Of a DNA stretch of 64,000 bases, positions 30,201-45,200 are shown piece by piece. Source of the DNA: Auanema rhodensis (taxonomy: Eukaryota > Nematoda > Chromadorea > Rhabditida > Rhabditidae); the NCBI GenBank assembly GCA_964057225.1, contig OZ059897.1, forward strand, positions 16,616,001 to 16,680,000, in the 5' to 3' direction. The notes under the pieces are model-generated. The model had not been told where the DNA came from. It ran no database searches and saw only the letters and a program-made list of their open reading frames with translations. Position numbers and translations under genes: made by a program. Each line of letters begins with the position of its first letter. The first letter of the stretch is position 1.

Positions 30201-33200
30201 AGCTATAGAACAGTTGTGTTTTTTAACAAAAAAAAAAGAAAATTAAGATAGTTAGTTCAAAAGATTCACAATGATATATACACATGTTGTATAATTATGT
30301 TGTAATAAAGAGGGGAAAAATACTTTTTTTTTCTTTTTTTAGTTTATTAATTATAGTATAAATATACTTTTCATAATGTCCTGAAGTTTCATTTCGTCTT
30401 TCACTCCTTCATTTTCTCATTTATTTTCTTTATGGAACTTGAGGGAGGTTATGAGAATGCTTTTGTTCTTATTCAAGTTTATGTTTTAACTTCCTTCCGC
30501 ACTCCTTCTTCCTTATACCACCCCTCACAAACTCTTCCTATTCTCAAGTTTGCAACATCGTTTTATAACCTTTTTTTCCATCTTATCATCCAACTTTTAT
30601 AAAGCTTAATTCAGTCATAGTGGTAGCTTTTGAATTCTAATTCAGCCCGAGGCTACATCCTCCGTTTTTGCCATCAACTATGGCTCTTTCTTCTTTTTCT
30701 TCATCACAATCATCATCATCATCATTTTCGTTTTCTTCTCTTCTCTTCCTCTTTTCGAAAGATGAAAAGATTTGCAAACATGCACACATGTATTTTGAAC
30801 ATTATTTTTCCATTTATAAACTTATATGAACTTCAAACTTTTAAATTGAGTTGAATATATAACTTGAATGACGACATAATTTATACTATAACAATATTTT
30901 ATATGTTTATTTAACTATTATAATAATATTAAATGAGAAAAAATATAAAATAAAGAAACAAGTATATTGCATATCTAATTGTTATTATACTATAGATAGA
31001 TAGAGAAGGTGGATAAAAGGAAATATAGATAAAAAAGAAAAAAATAAGGATATACTTCTATACGAAAAGTATTTCCTGAAAAATTGTGTGTGTGTGTGTG
31101 TGTGTGTATGGAAGCGCGTGACCATCTGCCCCCAAGGCAAACTATTTTGCAGCATGTCCTCCCAACTCTAATTCAGTACTGCTGCCATCACCCTTCCACC
31201 ACTCTCTTTACTTCCCTCAATGGCATATCTTGTATGCTTTATCTCTCTTTCCTCTCATATGATTCTCCTTTCTCACTACTTTCCGCAATCTCTCCTTGTT
31301 ATATCTCTCGGTCATTTTCTGTTTTCACTCTTTATACTTTATTCTCTCGTTTTCTCTACAAATTTGTTTTATCTCAGCCTGTTCTTCAATCTCGATCTTA
31401 CTCTCTTACATATTAGTAAATTACCAGATTTTCGCTCCTTTCACCAACTTTTTATCCAAAAACAGCAAGACAAATAAGGAGAATTGTAAGCTTATTCAAC
31501 ATATCTTCACCACTAAAACTATTTTCAATCATAAAAAATCCATTAATATGTATATATTAATTGTATATATTCAATTTTTATTATTAATCTTTGTAACTAT
31601 TAACTATAGGATATTCTAAACTGTATTATTATATTTATAAATCATATATCTAACTATTAATTTATCTATTACTTACATATAATTAATTTATTTTTCAACA
31701 TTTTTGTAAATTTGTTCCGCTTTCATTATGAAAAATGCAACCAATTATCTGATATTTTTCATTTAAAATGAGTATATATTTAGTTGATTCTAGTATATAA
31801 TCTAGAAATATAATACATCTATCTATCTATCTATGTATATTCATTAAAACATGATTTATACTAATTTTGTATTATTGACAACAAATTATTTATTTCATTC
31901 ATTTCATTTTTCACTTCATTAATTCAATTATTTTTAAAAAGAAATGCAAAATATATATTAAATATATACATATGTATGTATGTACATATCTTAATTAACA
32001 ATATTTCTTCCTGATATATCACTTTTAAGATTATGCTTCCACTCAATTTCAATTTTATATTTTTTTAACGGAAACTATTGATTTATTTGGGAAAAAAACC
32101 CTAGATAAGCATGCTCATGACATGATAATTTGCATGTTTGTTTCATTTATTCAAGCTTTGTTCGCTTTTTGTTATTTTTATTTGAAACTTACTCTACGTC
32201 TCTTCACAAAACTCTTCAAAAAAAAAGATTTTATAGTATATTATTGATACAGTTAGTTTAACATATAAGTTTTCTATCTATCTGTCTATACATTTATTCT
32301 ATTAATACAAGAAATATATATATTTAACCTATTCATTACTATATATTCAACTATATTCTTAAAAATTATAAAGTTATTTTTTAAATTTTTTTTATACAAA
32401 ATAGTATATAAATTCTTTAAATATTTAACTATTATATGTATTTTCATAGAACTCTATGTAATTAATAGGTTTTTTTCCTAAAAAAACGGTAGAAAAATGA
32501 TTTTGTTTTCTGCTTCATCTGTTTATTGCACTTTTATTTCATTTATATAGACTTTCTGTTAAAATGAACAATTTTTATAACAAAACTTTTTTCATTTAAA
32601 ATTCGTATATGATCATTTGTGCATAATAACTTCTTTACTTTGGATTATTTCTCAAATAACCACAACCGGAGACCTGAGCATGTCGATCTTAGCTATTCCA
32701 TCTAAGCCTCAAACACTCTTCAGGGAAGGCAGCTATCTCTCTCACATACTCTTATCCATTTACCGGCTGAATTCCCTTCATGTTATGGTCAACGAATATG
32801 TCTGAAACATTTCGAAAATTCGTTTCAATCAAACAACATAAATCATATATTTTTTCCCTTTTTCACGCTGCCATAGTACTTTCAAGCTATTAACCTTTCA
32901 AACTTTTTTTTGTTTTACAATTGAAAAAACTTCTTCGTCTTTCTCGGAAAAACTTTATGAAGTGGAACGACAATTCGGTTTCCGTTTTCACTCTTACTCT
33001 TACTTCCTCCCCTCCCTCTATCTATATCTCTTTAGTCTTTTGAAAATTTTAACTGCTTTAGTTAATAATTTTCTTGAACATTTTGACCGCACTAGTCCAT
33101 AATTTTCTTAATTTGTTAGTTCAATTTTGAAAAGTTAAAAACTCATGAATGATTCTAAGAAAATTATTGTCGCTCTTTCTATTTCTTCCAAGAATTTTCT

Positions 33201-36200
33201 CTAATTTGTTCATTTTTAACAACGTTAGCTTTTCATCTAGTTATTTGTTATCTGTATATACATATGTAAGTACATATCTATAGATATATGTATGTATCTA
33301 TACAGATGAACAACATGGATTATCAGTTTTTAATTTTCCTCATTGCAATTATTCTTCTGTAGCCCTTTAGGCTATGTTTTCCACCAGTCATCTGATGTCC
33401 TTCTACCTACAACTCCAGAAACATATTCTAAACATCTGTTTCATTCATTCTTTCCAGAACCAAAACATCTGACATCATCATGATCGTTTAATCATCCATG
33501 TTTCTTCACTTTTCTCTTTTCATTTTTCATTTTCTTTCAAATGTTTCTTCATTTTTCGAGGGTCACCAGCTTACCTAGGTTATCATTTTTTGTATTGACC
33601 GAATGTTGTCTCAAACCCAAAGCCCTCAGCTGATTCCGATCTCATTTTCCTCTTGAAATTCTCTTCTTCCACTTTTCTTCTTTTCATCTCTCCATATTTC
33701 AAATCGTTTCCCTTACCTCTTCCTCATTTTCTCCTCTACTTTCCCTCTTTCTCTCTTATTCTGCTCCTCTTTGTGTACTTAGTTGTTCAATGACATCGAT
33801 GCCTTTGCCTATTTTTCTATTGGTTTTTCGCCTCGAATTTCATAGATCCTTTGCTGTATGTCTTCCAGTTTTATTGTCGGTATTTCTCCCAGACAATCAT
33901 TAATATTTTAATGAAAAAACTCTTTTTCCTTTTTGAGTATCCAACAGTCAATTGGTTCAGATCAAATATCAATTTTAATTAAATTTTATTTGACAATCCT
34001 ATGATTCTTGATTATATTTCTTTGTAATATGACCACTAATGCTCATTTCGGAACATTTTTTTCAGAACAAAATTCTTTTTTTTATATTATTTCTCTCAAA
34101 ATCTTAATGTAAACACTCATTTATTTCTTGGAAATATCTATAATTCAAATAAGTTTTTTTCTTCCAATTCCTCTTCCAACTTTGACTTTATTTAACGAAA
34201 CAAGAGAATCGTTTATAACATAACAAGTGAATAAGGCAAAGAAATAATAAGATAAAATGAGTTTGATGACAGGAAAGAGGTTAAGTTCAAGCTTAAGATC
34301 ATAAAAGTACTCACAAAAGACGAAAAAAGAAAGTAGTCAGTGGACTTGAGTTCAACTCCATTCCAATAAAAATTGTTAAGAAACCCCTTCCGTCTCTGCT
34401 TAGCATCGTCGTCGTCATTTCCGGTCTCATGAATTAAGACAAAAGATTGTAAAAAGACCTCCGAGTTCTTTAGTCTCAGCTTCAAAACTTACAAGCAGCA
34501 TGCTCGTCATCTTTTCCTGTTTTCTGACCTTATAGTGTTGCTATTCTGCTTAATTTTTAGTTGACTAAAGTAACTCATCAGTATACACATAGGTTAAGTA
34601 TTATAATTAATTCTTTCGCTTTTCAGTCGTTTTTCTGTAAAAGTTTCACTATTCATAGTATAGAATGTCCTCTATTACCTTTCTATTTACATCTATATAT
34701 TATTATTCTACTTCTACTATTCTAAACTATGCTTAAATCACAAATCTCTCTATGTTGATCTTCGATGATTTGCTGACTTTCCCAAAAAAAGTCGAAAAGA
34801 CGAAATCCCTTTGGGATCATCAAAAACCGACAAGTGCTCCATTACCCGCCTGTTTTTCAAATTGAAACACCATCTAATCTGATTGTTCTGTAGAAAATTG
34901 ACTTATAAACAAACTGAATAGTTGAGAAATCTTTGAAATATTCAGTCGTTATGGTTTATGAGTCAGAAATATATATACTATTTATGACAATAAATGCTGT
35001 TTTTTCTTTATTCCATAGATAAGCTATACTATATGTTATTTTGTGAATTCTTATCGAGCTAACAGATAGTTATGCACTTCAAAATAATATTTTTTTGTTC
35101 TTAAAACTATCTTTTTCTTTTTTTTTTCTATTTTTATTAGAATTTTGACAAATAATTAATTTTATTTAAATGTTTATTAAACAAATGAACTTTTTATTTG
35201 ATTTTATCAATACAATTCATCTTAATTTTTCTTATAACGTGTGTCATGTTTGAATTTTCATCAGCTATGAAGAAAGATATCCTTGAGTACACATTTAGTA
35301 TAATATTACTATTATATATAAATATATAAAATAATTATAAAAATTATAATGAGAGAGAGAGAGAGAGAAGATTTTTTTTTATTAATAGAAAGTTTTAATA
35401 GAATATCTTAATGCATATCTATCTATATCTATATATAATATGTATATATACATATATGTATAATGTATGTATACGTAGTTAACATATTGCATTAAGATTT
35501 GTCTTTTAGTTTGATTTTTCCATTTAAATCTAATTCAATTGTTTCACCATATATGATGTAATTATTACGAAAGCTTTAAATCTCATCTTTCAACTAAAAT
35601 CTTCTCTCTCTCCATCTCTCTCTCAATCTCTTTTACCTCTTTCTCTCTCTCTCCCTTTATCTCTCTTTCAATTTATATGTTTCTTTCTCTTAAAGTATTT
35701 TTTATTGAATTTTACTTGCTGAATATCTTCCTTCTTCTTCAATATTCTCATTTTTATTCTTTTTCTTTAGTTTTTGATACCAAATAAGTCCAATCTAAAA
35801 GTAATATTATTATTATTTATTATACTTTCATCTAGGTAATCTTCTTCTAAAAGTTAATTGCCAAAATATTTTTATATGATTTGTCTGATATCCTCGTCAT
35901 ACTCATTGGTTACATATTTCGAAGTTTCTTCCATCTCAAAGTTTTTCTAATAAAATTTTTTTGTGAGGATTAAACCATATGAGTGAAGAATTTCTTTTTT
36001 CCCTCGAATATCTCATTGCATTTTTCAATTCCTTTTGTAGAAAAAGAAGTTTATATAATTTATTTCATAAATACTTTCAATATACTTTTTGGATTTAGTA
36101 AAAGATTGAAGATTGTCATCTTCTTTTTCATTTTCATTTACTTTTGATATTCTATTTTCAATTTTTTTTGTATTTAAATTAAAAATGTAAATGATATTTA

Positions 36201-39200
36201 TATTATTAACTATATTCTAATATTATTTATTATTATTATTACTATATACCCATATATATATATATTTATAAATAATCTAAATCAAAAGAAGTTCACTCAA
36301 CTATTAAACTTATTATGTACTTTCATTATTCAAATGTATTATTCTTTAATAATTATTTATATGAGAAACTGTTACCAAATATGACCTTAATTATTGCATA
36401 AACTATTTGTATATTTAAGCATTATTCTAAAACTTTTTTTTCTTCTTTTCAAAAGTAAAGATGAATTTTCATCTTCTATTATTTCAATTTTTGTAATAAT
36501 CTCATCTTATATATGAAATTTTTAAATTAATATTCAAATATTATTTTTTAACAAAAAAAAAACAACAAAATCATTCATATATGGATATTTAAACTTTTAC
36601 ATTTTCATATAGTTCAGTATTATTGACCTTTTATTGCAGTAATTTTTGCAAAAAATAATACATAGAAACCTTATTTTCAAAAAAAAAATGTTTTCTATTT
36701 CTTTTACTTTTATTTTGTTTCCAAAATTGACCTGATTCACATAGCTTAAGCTAATTTTCTTTATATATGAGATATTCTATCGTATAAATTAGATTTATTA
36801 TATATCAATTCATATATAGTTAGTCAGCGAAAAGCTCACAAATATCTTTTTCTTCTTTTTATTCATAAAAAGGAAAAAAATGAACTCGCAAAAGCTTCTT
36901 GATTTGGAACAGTTTACTTATCTTCTTTATTCCTTTCCTTTCGTTCTTTTTTCAATTTTACTTTCACAAAAAAAAGAAGAAGAAGAAAAGTTTTTTTCTG
37001 GACAGAAGTAGCCCATTCATCATAAGTTTCATCTTAGTTCCAACTTTCTTTTCAAATCAAAAATAATTTTTTAGCACCTTCAGATTATGCAAGCTTTCAA
37101 ATATTTCTTTTTCAAAAATTCATATATTTCTTAGACAAATTTCAACTATAGAATAGCTTTCGTCGGCCCAGCAACCATGAACTGAGGTCATAAGGTTTTC
37201 GTTGTTTATACAGCTTATTTAGAAAACGATTTCTATAAGACGAAAAAAAGGAGGGCGATACTAGAATGATTTAAAGAAATATATATATACATACATGTAT
37301 ATTGAGTTAAAAAAATACTTTTATGGAATATTAAAGAATTTTTTATAAAAAAAAATAAAATTATAGTTTTTCTTAATTATAATTCTTATTATACGAATGC
37401 TGATGAAAGTTTAAAATTTATTTTTTAAACTCTTATTCATGTAAAATGGAAAATGAATGAGTAACTCCCTTATTTTTCTATCACTTTTGTTAAAGAAACT
37501 TGATTAAATGCCTCAAAAAAACAATCTTTTATGAATTTTATATTAAAAATCTTGATTAATACTCAAATAAATTTTCTAGATCTTATATCTTTTTCAATCC
37601 TACACCGAAACATATTATTTTTTTTTTGAATAAAATGAAAAAAATTACAGAAAAGTGAATAATTGCTTCAGAAATGTAGATGTAACATTAATAAATACAT
37701 ACATACATATGTATATATCTAGGTACATATTGTATTTAATTTTTTTCTTTTTTTTTTCAAAAATTATTTGTTCATTTCATCGTTTTTTCATTTCTTTATC
37801 TCTTTTCAACATTTTGTTCATTAACTATTATCATAGCTAAGTATATCGAAACAAGTTTTTTTTGTGCAAATTTCATAAGCTACTTGATCTTGCAGAATCG
37901 GAGGCTTTTGCTTAAAACCCATTTATTCATGAATTCCCTAGGCTTATTTCTACTAAACCATAAGTTTAACTTTAACAAAAAAATTTTCAAATCACAACTG
38001 GATCATGTACTTTACATAAAATTTTAAAATTTGTTCTGATTATCATCAATATATTTTATAAAAAAAAACATATTTTTATAGTTATAAATGTGTTTTCAAA
38101 CTTAAAAGTTCAATTTAATATTTCTCATAAGATTTTGATTACAAATTGACTAGAAAACTTTGACTAGTTATTATTAATGTCTGAGTTTTAAGCTTTATAG
38201 GAAGATCATGTCTAAAGTATAAGAAATAACTTTCAAGTAATAGTAGAACTTAAGGATATCGTAGTCATGTAGGTCATAGTCATCAATTCAAATGAAAGTG
38301 GAAATCCTAACGTTAGAGCTTGTGATTGAAACCAATTTTCATGGAATTGCCAACACAAATATAATATTTTATCTTTTTTTTTTCTTTCTCTCTTAGTAAT
38401 ATTCTCGAAATATCTTCAAATTTTTCTTTTAGTTAATTCTATGATCTTCATAGTTTAAGTAAATAATTTCTACGTGAACGACCATGATAAGTATTACTCT
38501 ATCGATGAATATCAAACAGAATTCTAAATATTTTCATGTCAGTTGCGTGATTTCTTATGTTTTATCAACGAAAAAATATATTATTTCCATATAGCTACTA
38601 TGCCGAAAATCACGACAGAATTCGGTATTAACGTCATTCGTCTCCAAAAATCTATTTTTCTCATATGATTATATTCCCATATTCTTTACTTTCTTCTTTT
38701 TTTTTGCAATTTGCAACATTATGTCATTTATATGTGTATAATGAAAAGATGTGTAGGAGTCTCATCTTTAGATTTCAAAATTTTCACAAGAAAACTTATG
38801 ATCATATTCATTATATGTATATTGACATTATAAAACATTTCATTCGACTCATTCCTCTTCTTCTTCTTCTTCATCATCTACTTCATCTTCTTCGTCTACT
38901 TCAACTCTGTCTTCTTCTCATTCTTTTATTTTTCAAAATTCGAATTTTTTGAATAAAAAATAAAATATTTTTCAATTTTTTGACCTTTTCTTTACAAATA
39001 ATCCTTATATGATATCTATAATAACATCTAAAGTTGCAAAAAAAATTATTTGATTTTTGAAATTCTAAATTCAATTTCATCGTTATATTTCCATTTTTAT
39101 TCATAACATGTCTTTGCTTCAAGAACAGTTTATTGTAACTGACCTCACTTACTAACCCTGTTCACATCTTCATACAACTTGTAAGATTCTTCTTTCTGTT

Positions 39201-42200
39201 AATTTTTCCGATTTTCTTTTGTAATTTTCTTGTAAAATCTTTAATTTACTTTGTTCAGTTTTAAATGTGGGGGCATAAGGAGAAGCCAGAGAGTCTGCTT
39301 CTTCGGAGCCATTTCTCTCCTATGGGGGGTCTTATGCACCATCATCCACAACATGATCTCTACCGTAATCTTCATACAACATCACGTCCTAATGTATTAT
39401 GGAAAGGTGACACAGCCAGGAAAAAGCGTTTTGGTATGTTTAAAATATAAAAATAAATAAATAAAAATATATAAATGTTGATAACATTATTATAATTAGT
39501 AAAAATTATAAACTATATAAGGTTATTAATTTTGATAAACAAGTTCAAATACAAACTATCATTACTCCGTTTGAAAACATTAAATTCTTTTTTTTTTTGA
39601 ATTTTTATTTAAAAAAATAATTTATTTACAATATTTTACAATAATCAAAATTGCAAAAAAAAAATTATAATAAACAAATGATTATATATGTATATATAGT
39701 ATACATACTTATACATATATGTATGTATGTATAGATAGTTGAAATTAATTTTTAAAATATCAATCTATGATTATTAATTTGTGAATAAGTTAGGTTAGTT
39801 GAGAATTTCAATCAACATACATCATATTTCAACTTTATACAACGAACATCAAAATGTTATAAACGTGTTGATCACATATCTAACTAATGAAATCTTTAAT
39901 CCGTTATCTTCTTAAGATCAACGATTTTTGAATAATATTTTTCATATTTTTTAAAATTTTTCTTACGGTGACAATGAAAAAGTGTAAAAGAGTAACCGTA
40001 TATCTCTTTTTTAAAAATAAAAAATTTAAACTTAAAATATTAATTAAAATATTATATAATATGTTTTTTTATATTTAAAAAAATATAAATAATTATAGTT
40101 AAAATACATAAACATATAATAACATTTGTTTTTAATTTTCTAATAAAAACTTCTATTCAATGTTATCATTAACTGCTTTTAAAAAAATGTTGTTAAGAGT
40201 TTTGGTTGAATAATTTAGAAGATAACATGAAAAAGAAACAAATCTAATCATTGAAGCTGAAAAAGTTTTTTTTTGCAAACTGCTACTACAGCTAAAACTT
40301 AAAAATTAGATAATTAGTAATTGAAGAATTGAAATAAGGTTAAGAAAATAATATTCTAGATTCACCTAAAAGTTTTTTTTCTTCAAGTTCATATAAACTG
40401 AACTATTTTACAACTAAAAAATACGGAAAAAGAATAAGTAAAGTTAAATTTGCATAGAAAATAATGTTCTGCTTAGTTTAAGTTTTTTTTAAAAAAACGT
40501 ATGACAACTTTGATGTTCTAAAAGAAAGTATAAAACATTGTGAATATTTTTTTCTTTTTAACTTTTAACCTTGTACTTATACAAATAGTTTCAGAGAATT
40601 ATTGAATTATTTGAAATTTCATAAATTAACTTTTTTTTTTCCTCGAAAACATTTTCGAAGGAAGAAACTCGAAACTTACTTACACTATAATATATAGTTT
40701 AAGATTTCTCTTTGCGTTTGTATTAAGTTTTCCGTAAATAATTGCAGGAAATCTAATTTTAAGTTTAAAATGTCAACTAACTGTACCTACCACTTCAAAA
40801 GAGCTTATCTCTCTCTTAACTTTCAATACTATCTTTCTATTTCTCTGCCACTAAAATAACTGCAGAAAAGTCTCTGCCAAACACTGTTTCATCCTCTTCA
40901 CATGTTCCCATGTTCCCCTTTCATTACCCTTCTACACAAAACATTTAATTTTTCTTTTTAAAACTTATTGATTTTCAAAGTTTTAAGTCATCCAAAACAA
41001 TCATTTAGTTGATATGATTCTTAAGTAAATCATCGTATACATGTACTATTATCTTTCCCTTTCTCGTAAGAGATAATCATAAAACCCTTTTAAAGCAAAA
41101 TGACAAAACTTCAAAATAGAAGACAGCCTGTCTTATCCTGTCAATGATTTCACTATATTTCTCTGTTAAAATCAAAAAAATTTAACTTTATTTTTCTTCT
41201 TTTACTTGTTTTCCCCTCCCTTTTTTGAATTTTAGTTTGAGATAGAATAGTCAAGTTTTCTAATTCTCAAATACATACATACGAATGTATGTATGCACAT
41301 ATGACAATCACATCTTATTAAATTGTGAAGTTGTCATTTGAATTTTCTGAAAAAAAGGTTTATTTCGACCAACATTTTTCCAAATTTATGTTCTTGCAAG
41401 CGAATGACTAATTTTCTCATTAATTACTTGAAAGGGTATTCGGAAAAATCCAAGTTTTATGTTGTAAAGTCTGAAAGACGTTAAGCTAGAGATAGAAATT
41501 TTGCAATGAAAGTTCAACATCTCAAGATACGTGCCAGGAGGATATAATGAGTTTTTACAAATTCATCATTTGCACGTTTGAACATGACTCTCATTTTTTT
41601 CTCAAACTTCCAAAACATTGAAAACTGCTATTGTACTTCATATTTTAGAAAAAAAATAGTTTTCTTCCTCAATTTATTAAAGGAAATCGAATATCTTCGT
41701 TTTTTGTTTTATAATATTTATGAAAATATCGTATTTCAATGCTGAATTTCAACTTATTAAGTTTTATAATATAACTTTTAGTTATAATAATAATAATAAG
41801 TAATAAATATTAAAATAAACTATATATGATATAAATCAATTGATTTAATATATTTTTCTTTTTAAAATAGGTTTCTCTTTAAAATAAGAAAGAAAATTGC
41901 TGATTGACATGCATATTCATGCTTACCATATATTAGTTTTTAATTTTGCAAACAAGAATATCCTTCATATTTCTTAAAACATTTTCCTTTTTTTGCTTTC
42001 TTATTGCTAAAACCTTTGGGAATTGTTCTTCGGGTTTTTGATAAGTTTTTTCCAAATGCGAAAGTTCAGGTTTTTGAATAAGATTAATGAAAACAAGAAA
42101 CAAACTATTTTCTTTTTTTTCTTTGAGGCATTTCATTTCTCAAAGATTGAAACTTCCCCCGAGGACATACATAGAGAAAGATAGAATGTTTAATCAAGAG

Positions 42201-45200
42201 AATTCGACGAAAGAAGAAGATAGTAAGGCATGTTCAGTAGACTAAGAATAGTCTATAAGATAAGCAAAGAAAGAGAGAAAGAAAGAAAAGAAACATTGTA
42301 AAAAGAGGGTAAATCAGATAGTTTTTATCAGAAAAAATGCTAAAAGCTATCTCTTGAGAGTTGTACCAAATGATATTTTTAAACAATTCAAGTTATGAAT
42401 TTTCATGAAAGGAATTCATCTTCATCTTTTTCATATTCCATTTTCTTATGCTATCGTTGATGGCATCTTTGATGTCTCAAAAACGTTCATTTTTCATCTT
42501 TTTTTTCTATTTCTTTTAATTTTTTTTGCAAATATAACTCTTTCCAGCCCACCATGAATACATTTAATTTTTTTTTAATTTTAACAAAAAAAAAATAAAT
42601 AAATTATAAAAATATATATTGAATAGATAATAGATGTATCATAATGATTGATGGATATGAATCAAAATTATTATGGTTCAAAGATTTTAAAACTGTTGCT
42701 TTCAAATTTCCTATTATTCATATGATGATGATGATGATGATGATAGTTTTTTCTCGATCTCTATCTATCATTCTATTTCTTTTTTCATTTTGCAACAAGT
42801 AAATTTCCCTCATCAATTGAAAACTTTTGCTGTAACTCATAAACAAAAAAAAATCTATTTCAAATAACTATGTAAGAAGAAAATCATAATATTTATATTA
42901 AAATATTCTGTTTTTTTGCCTTTTTTAGTTATGATTTAAACAAAAAGAAAAGTTTTTAACCTAACAACAATACGAGTTGACATAGAGATGTCTTTGTTCT
43001 TCTAGCAATAGAAATATCAGACTTTTCATTCAGACAGAAAGATGAGTATGAAGTAGTCGCCGACCCCTCGATTGAACAAAAAAAACATTTCTGTTCAACT
43101 TTTCAGAACCAAGTTTGTTGTCCTGAAAGAGTTTGAATCGGATGTTTCCTTCCAACTATCAGAACTATTAATGACATGACGTAGATTGTCATAAAAGCTA
43201 TTCTTAGAGCAATATGTTGGTAGTTGATGCTAAAGCCTACCGGTGTCATTTGTAATACTTGTGCATGATACAAGTAGATGTCAGAAACACCTGTGATACG
43301 GCTTCCTTCTCTCAAGTTCTCATGCTCATCCGTTCCGTTTGTCTGTTGTTTAGCTTCATTTCTTATCTACTTCCCTGTATCAAGAAGACATAAGATCTTT
43401 CAGTAAACATAGGAAAAAGATTTATAATAAGTATTATTAGAAATTAAGAAATAATAACATTAAACATTTGTTTAATTGAGGTTTGATCAAACTGTTTATC
43501 AACAATCAGCTGTTTCAAAGAAGTTTGATCAAACTGTTTATCAGCTTGTTAACTATAATTCAGTAAAAAAATTTGCAACGTTCTGATACATGTATTGAAG
43601 AATTTTCAATATTCATCCATCTTTTTTTTGATTTTCATTATAATTCTTTCGTTTTTTTTGTTTTTTTTTAAACCAAATAGATATTTGATGCTTTCAAAAA
43701 TATTTTTAAAGGTTTTGAATTTTATGAAGATAAATGGACTATCGGTAAAGACTAGATAAAGTTGGCAAACAATATAAAAAAAAACTTTTTTTTTAATGAT
43801 ATACATACCTTTTCCATATACATTCGTCAACTAACTTCAACTTTCATTTCGAAACAATGTTTTTAGTTTGAAAAAAATGGGTTGTGAACGTAAATTGACA
43901 AACAATTAGATACTAACTAGCATAAAATAAGTTTTCAACGTTCTTTTTGGAAATAAATTTCTGTTTAAATAGAAAAAAAGTTATTTTATACATGTTTATA
44001 AGTAAATACGTAACAGAAATTACATCTTTCTAGCTTCTTTCTTACAACACTTCAAGAGTTTCTACATATAAACACTTTCTAAATTGTTAAAAAAATGAAA
44101 AAAAAGGAAAACATCCTTCTTTTCTGACAAATTACAGGAAAAATTGGATTTTTCTTTTTCATGACCAATGGTCTTCTCTCATGCTCCGAGACTTATGCTG
44201 AGAAAAAGTTTTGGAGCGAAACATATACATTCCAACATACATACATGTCCATTCCTGCTATAAAATGATGAGAATAGTCGTTTTCAATCGAAAGATTCAT
44301 AAAAAATGCTCAGAAGGAACCTAAAGTTGAAAGTTTATCTTCAACAAATCTTTTCTTTGAAGTAAACACTTTAGAGCAAATTCTTAAGTTGGATAAAGAG
44401 AATGAGAAACAATGATAGGGCAAAAGATCCATTCAACAGCAGAATAACATTAAAAGAAAACTGGCAGATTGTAAATGAAAAAGTTTTCAAATTTTCAAAT
44501 AAGAAAATTGAATCTAATATCTTTAGAAAGTTCAAGAATATTCTGCTGCTATGAAGTTCAATGTCCTTTAATACTATACTACAGCACTCTCTTAAAGCTC
44601 ACTTAAGAGATTATAAATTTTAAATTGAACTTTTGGTAATTTTAAATCCTTCAATTCTGTTTTCAGAATTTAAAACAGAATCGAATTTTTCTGTATTTTT
44701 TTCTGCAAATAAGGTAAATTGTTTATTTAGATGAAGAAGATGAAATATATTTGAAAAACAACTTTAAGCTTGAAGTTTTTTTTTAAAAATTCCATTCAAG
44801 TATTTTAAAATAAATTTAATCCATTTTCTTCATCAAACTAAATATCTTAAATATCTCAAATAAATTACTCAAAATATATGAAAAAAGACAAAAAAATGTT
44901 TTATTTTTGAAATTATTTTCAAGTTAATTCAAGTAAAATCTTATATTTATCTGAATATTTGTCACATTCTTATCATTGATATCTATCTATTGATATGTAT
45001 ATCATACTTTCATAGTTCATTTGTTGTTTGTAACATAGGAAGATGAAGAAGAAGAGACAATCTAAGCATATCATAACAATCAAGATATTGCCATTTATGT
45101 TGATTGCTTCTCGATTTCAGAATAATTGAGGAAAGCTAGAATGATCTTCTGCTTTCATCACCTTCATCGGAATTGTCATCTATCTCTCCATCTTTGTTTT

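Noticed and set aside
39251-39460. Hydrophobic frame overlapping the alternative first exon
   Set aside because: It leaves the donor in a phase that does not fit exon 3, while the ATG 39265 frame does.
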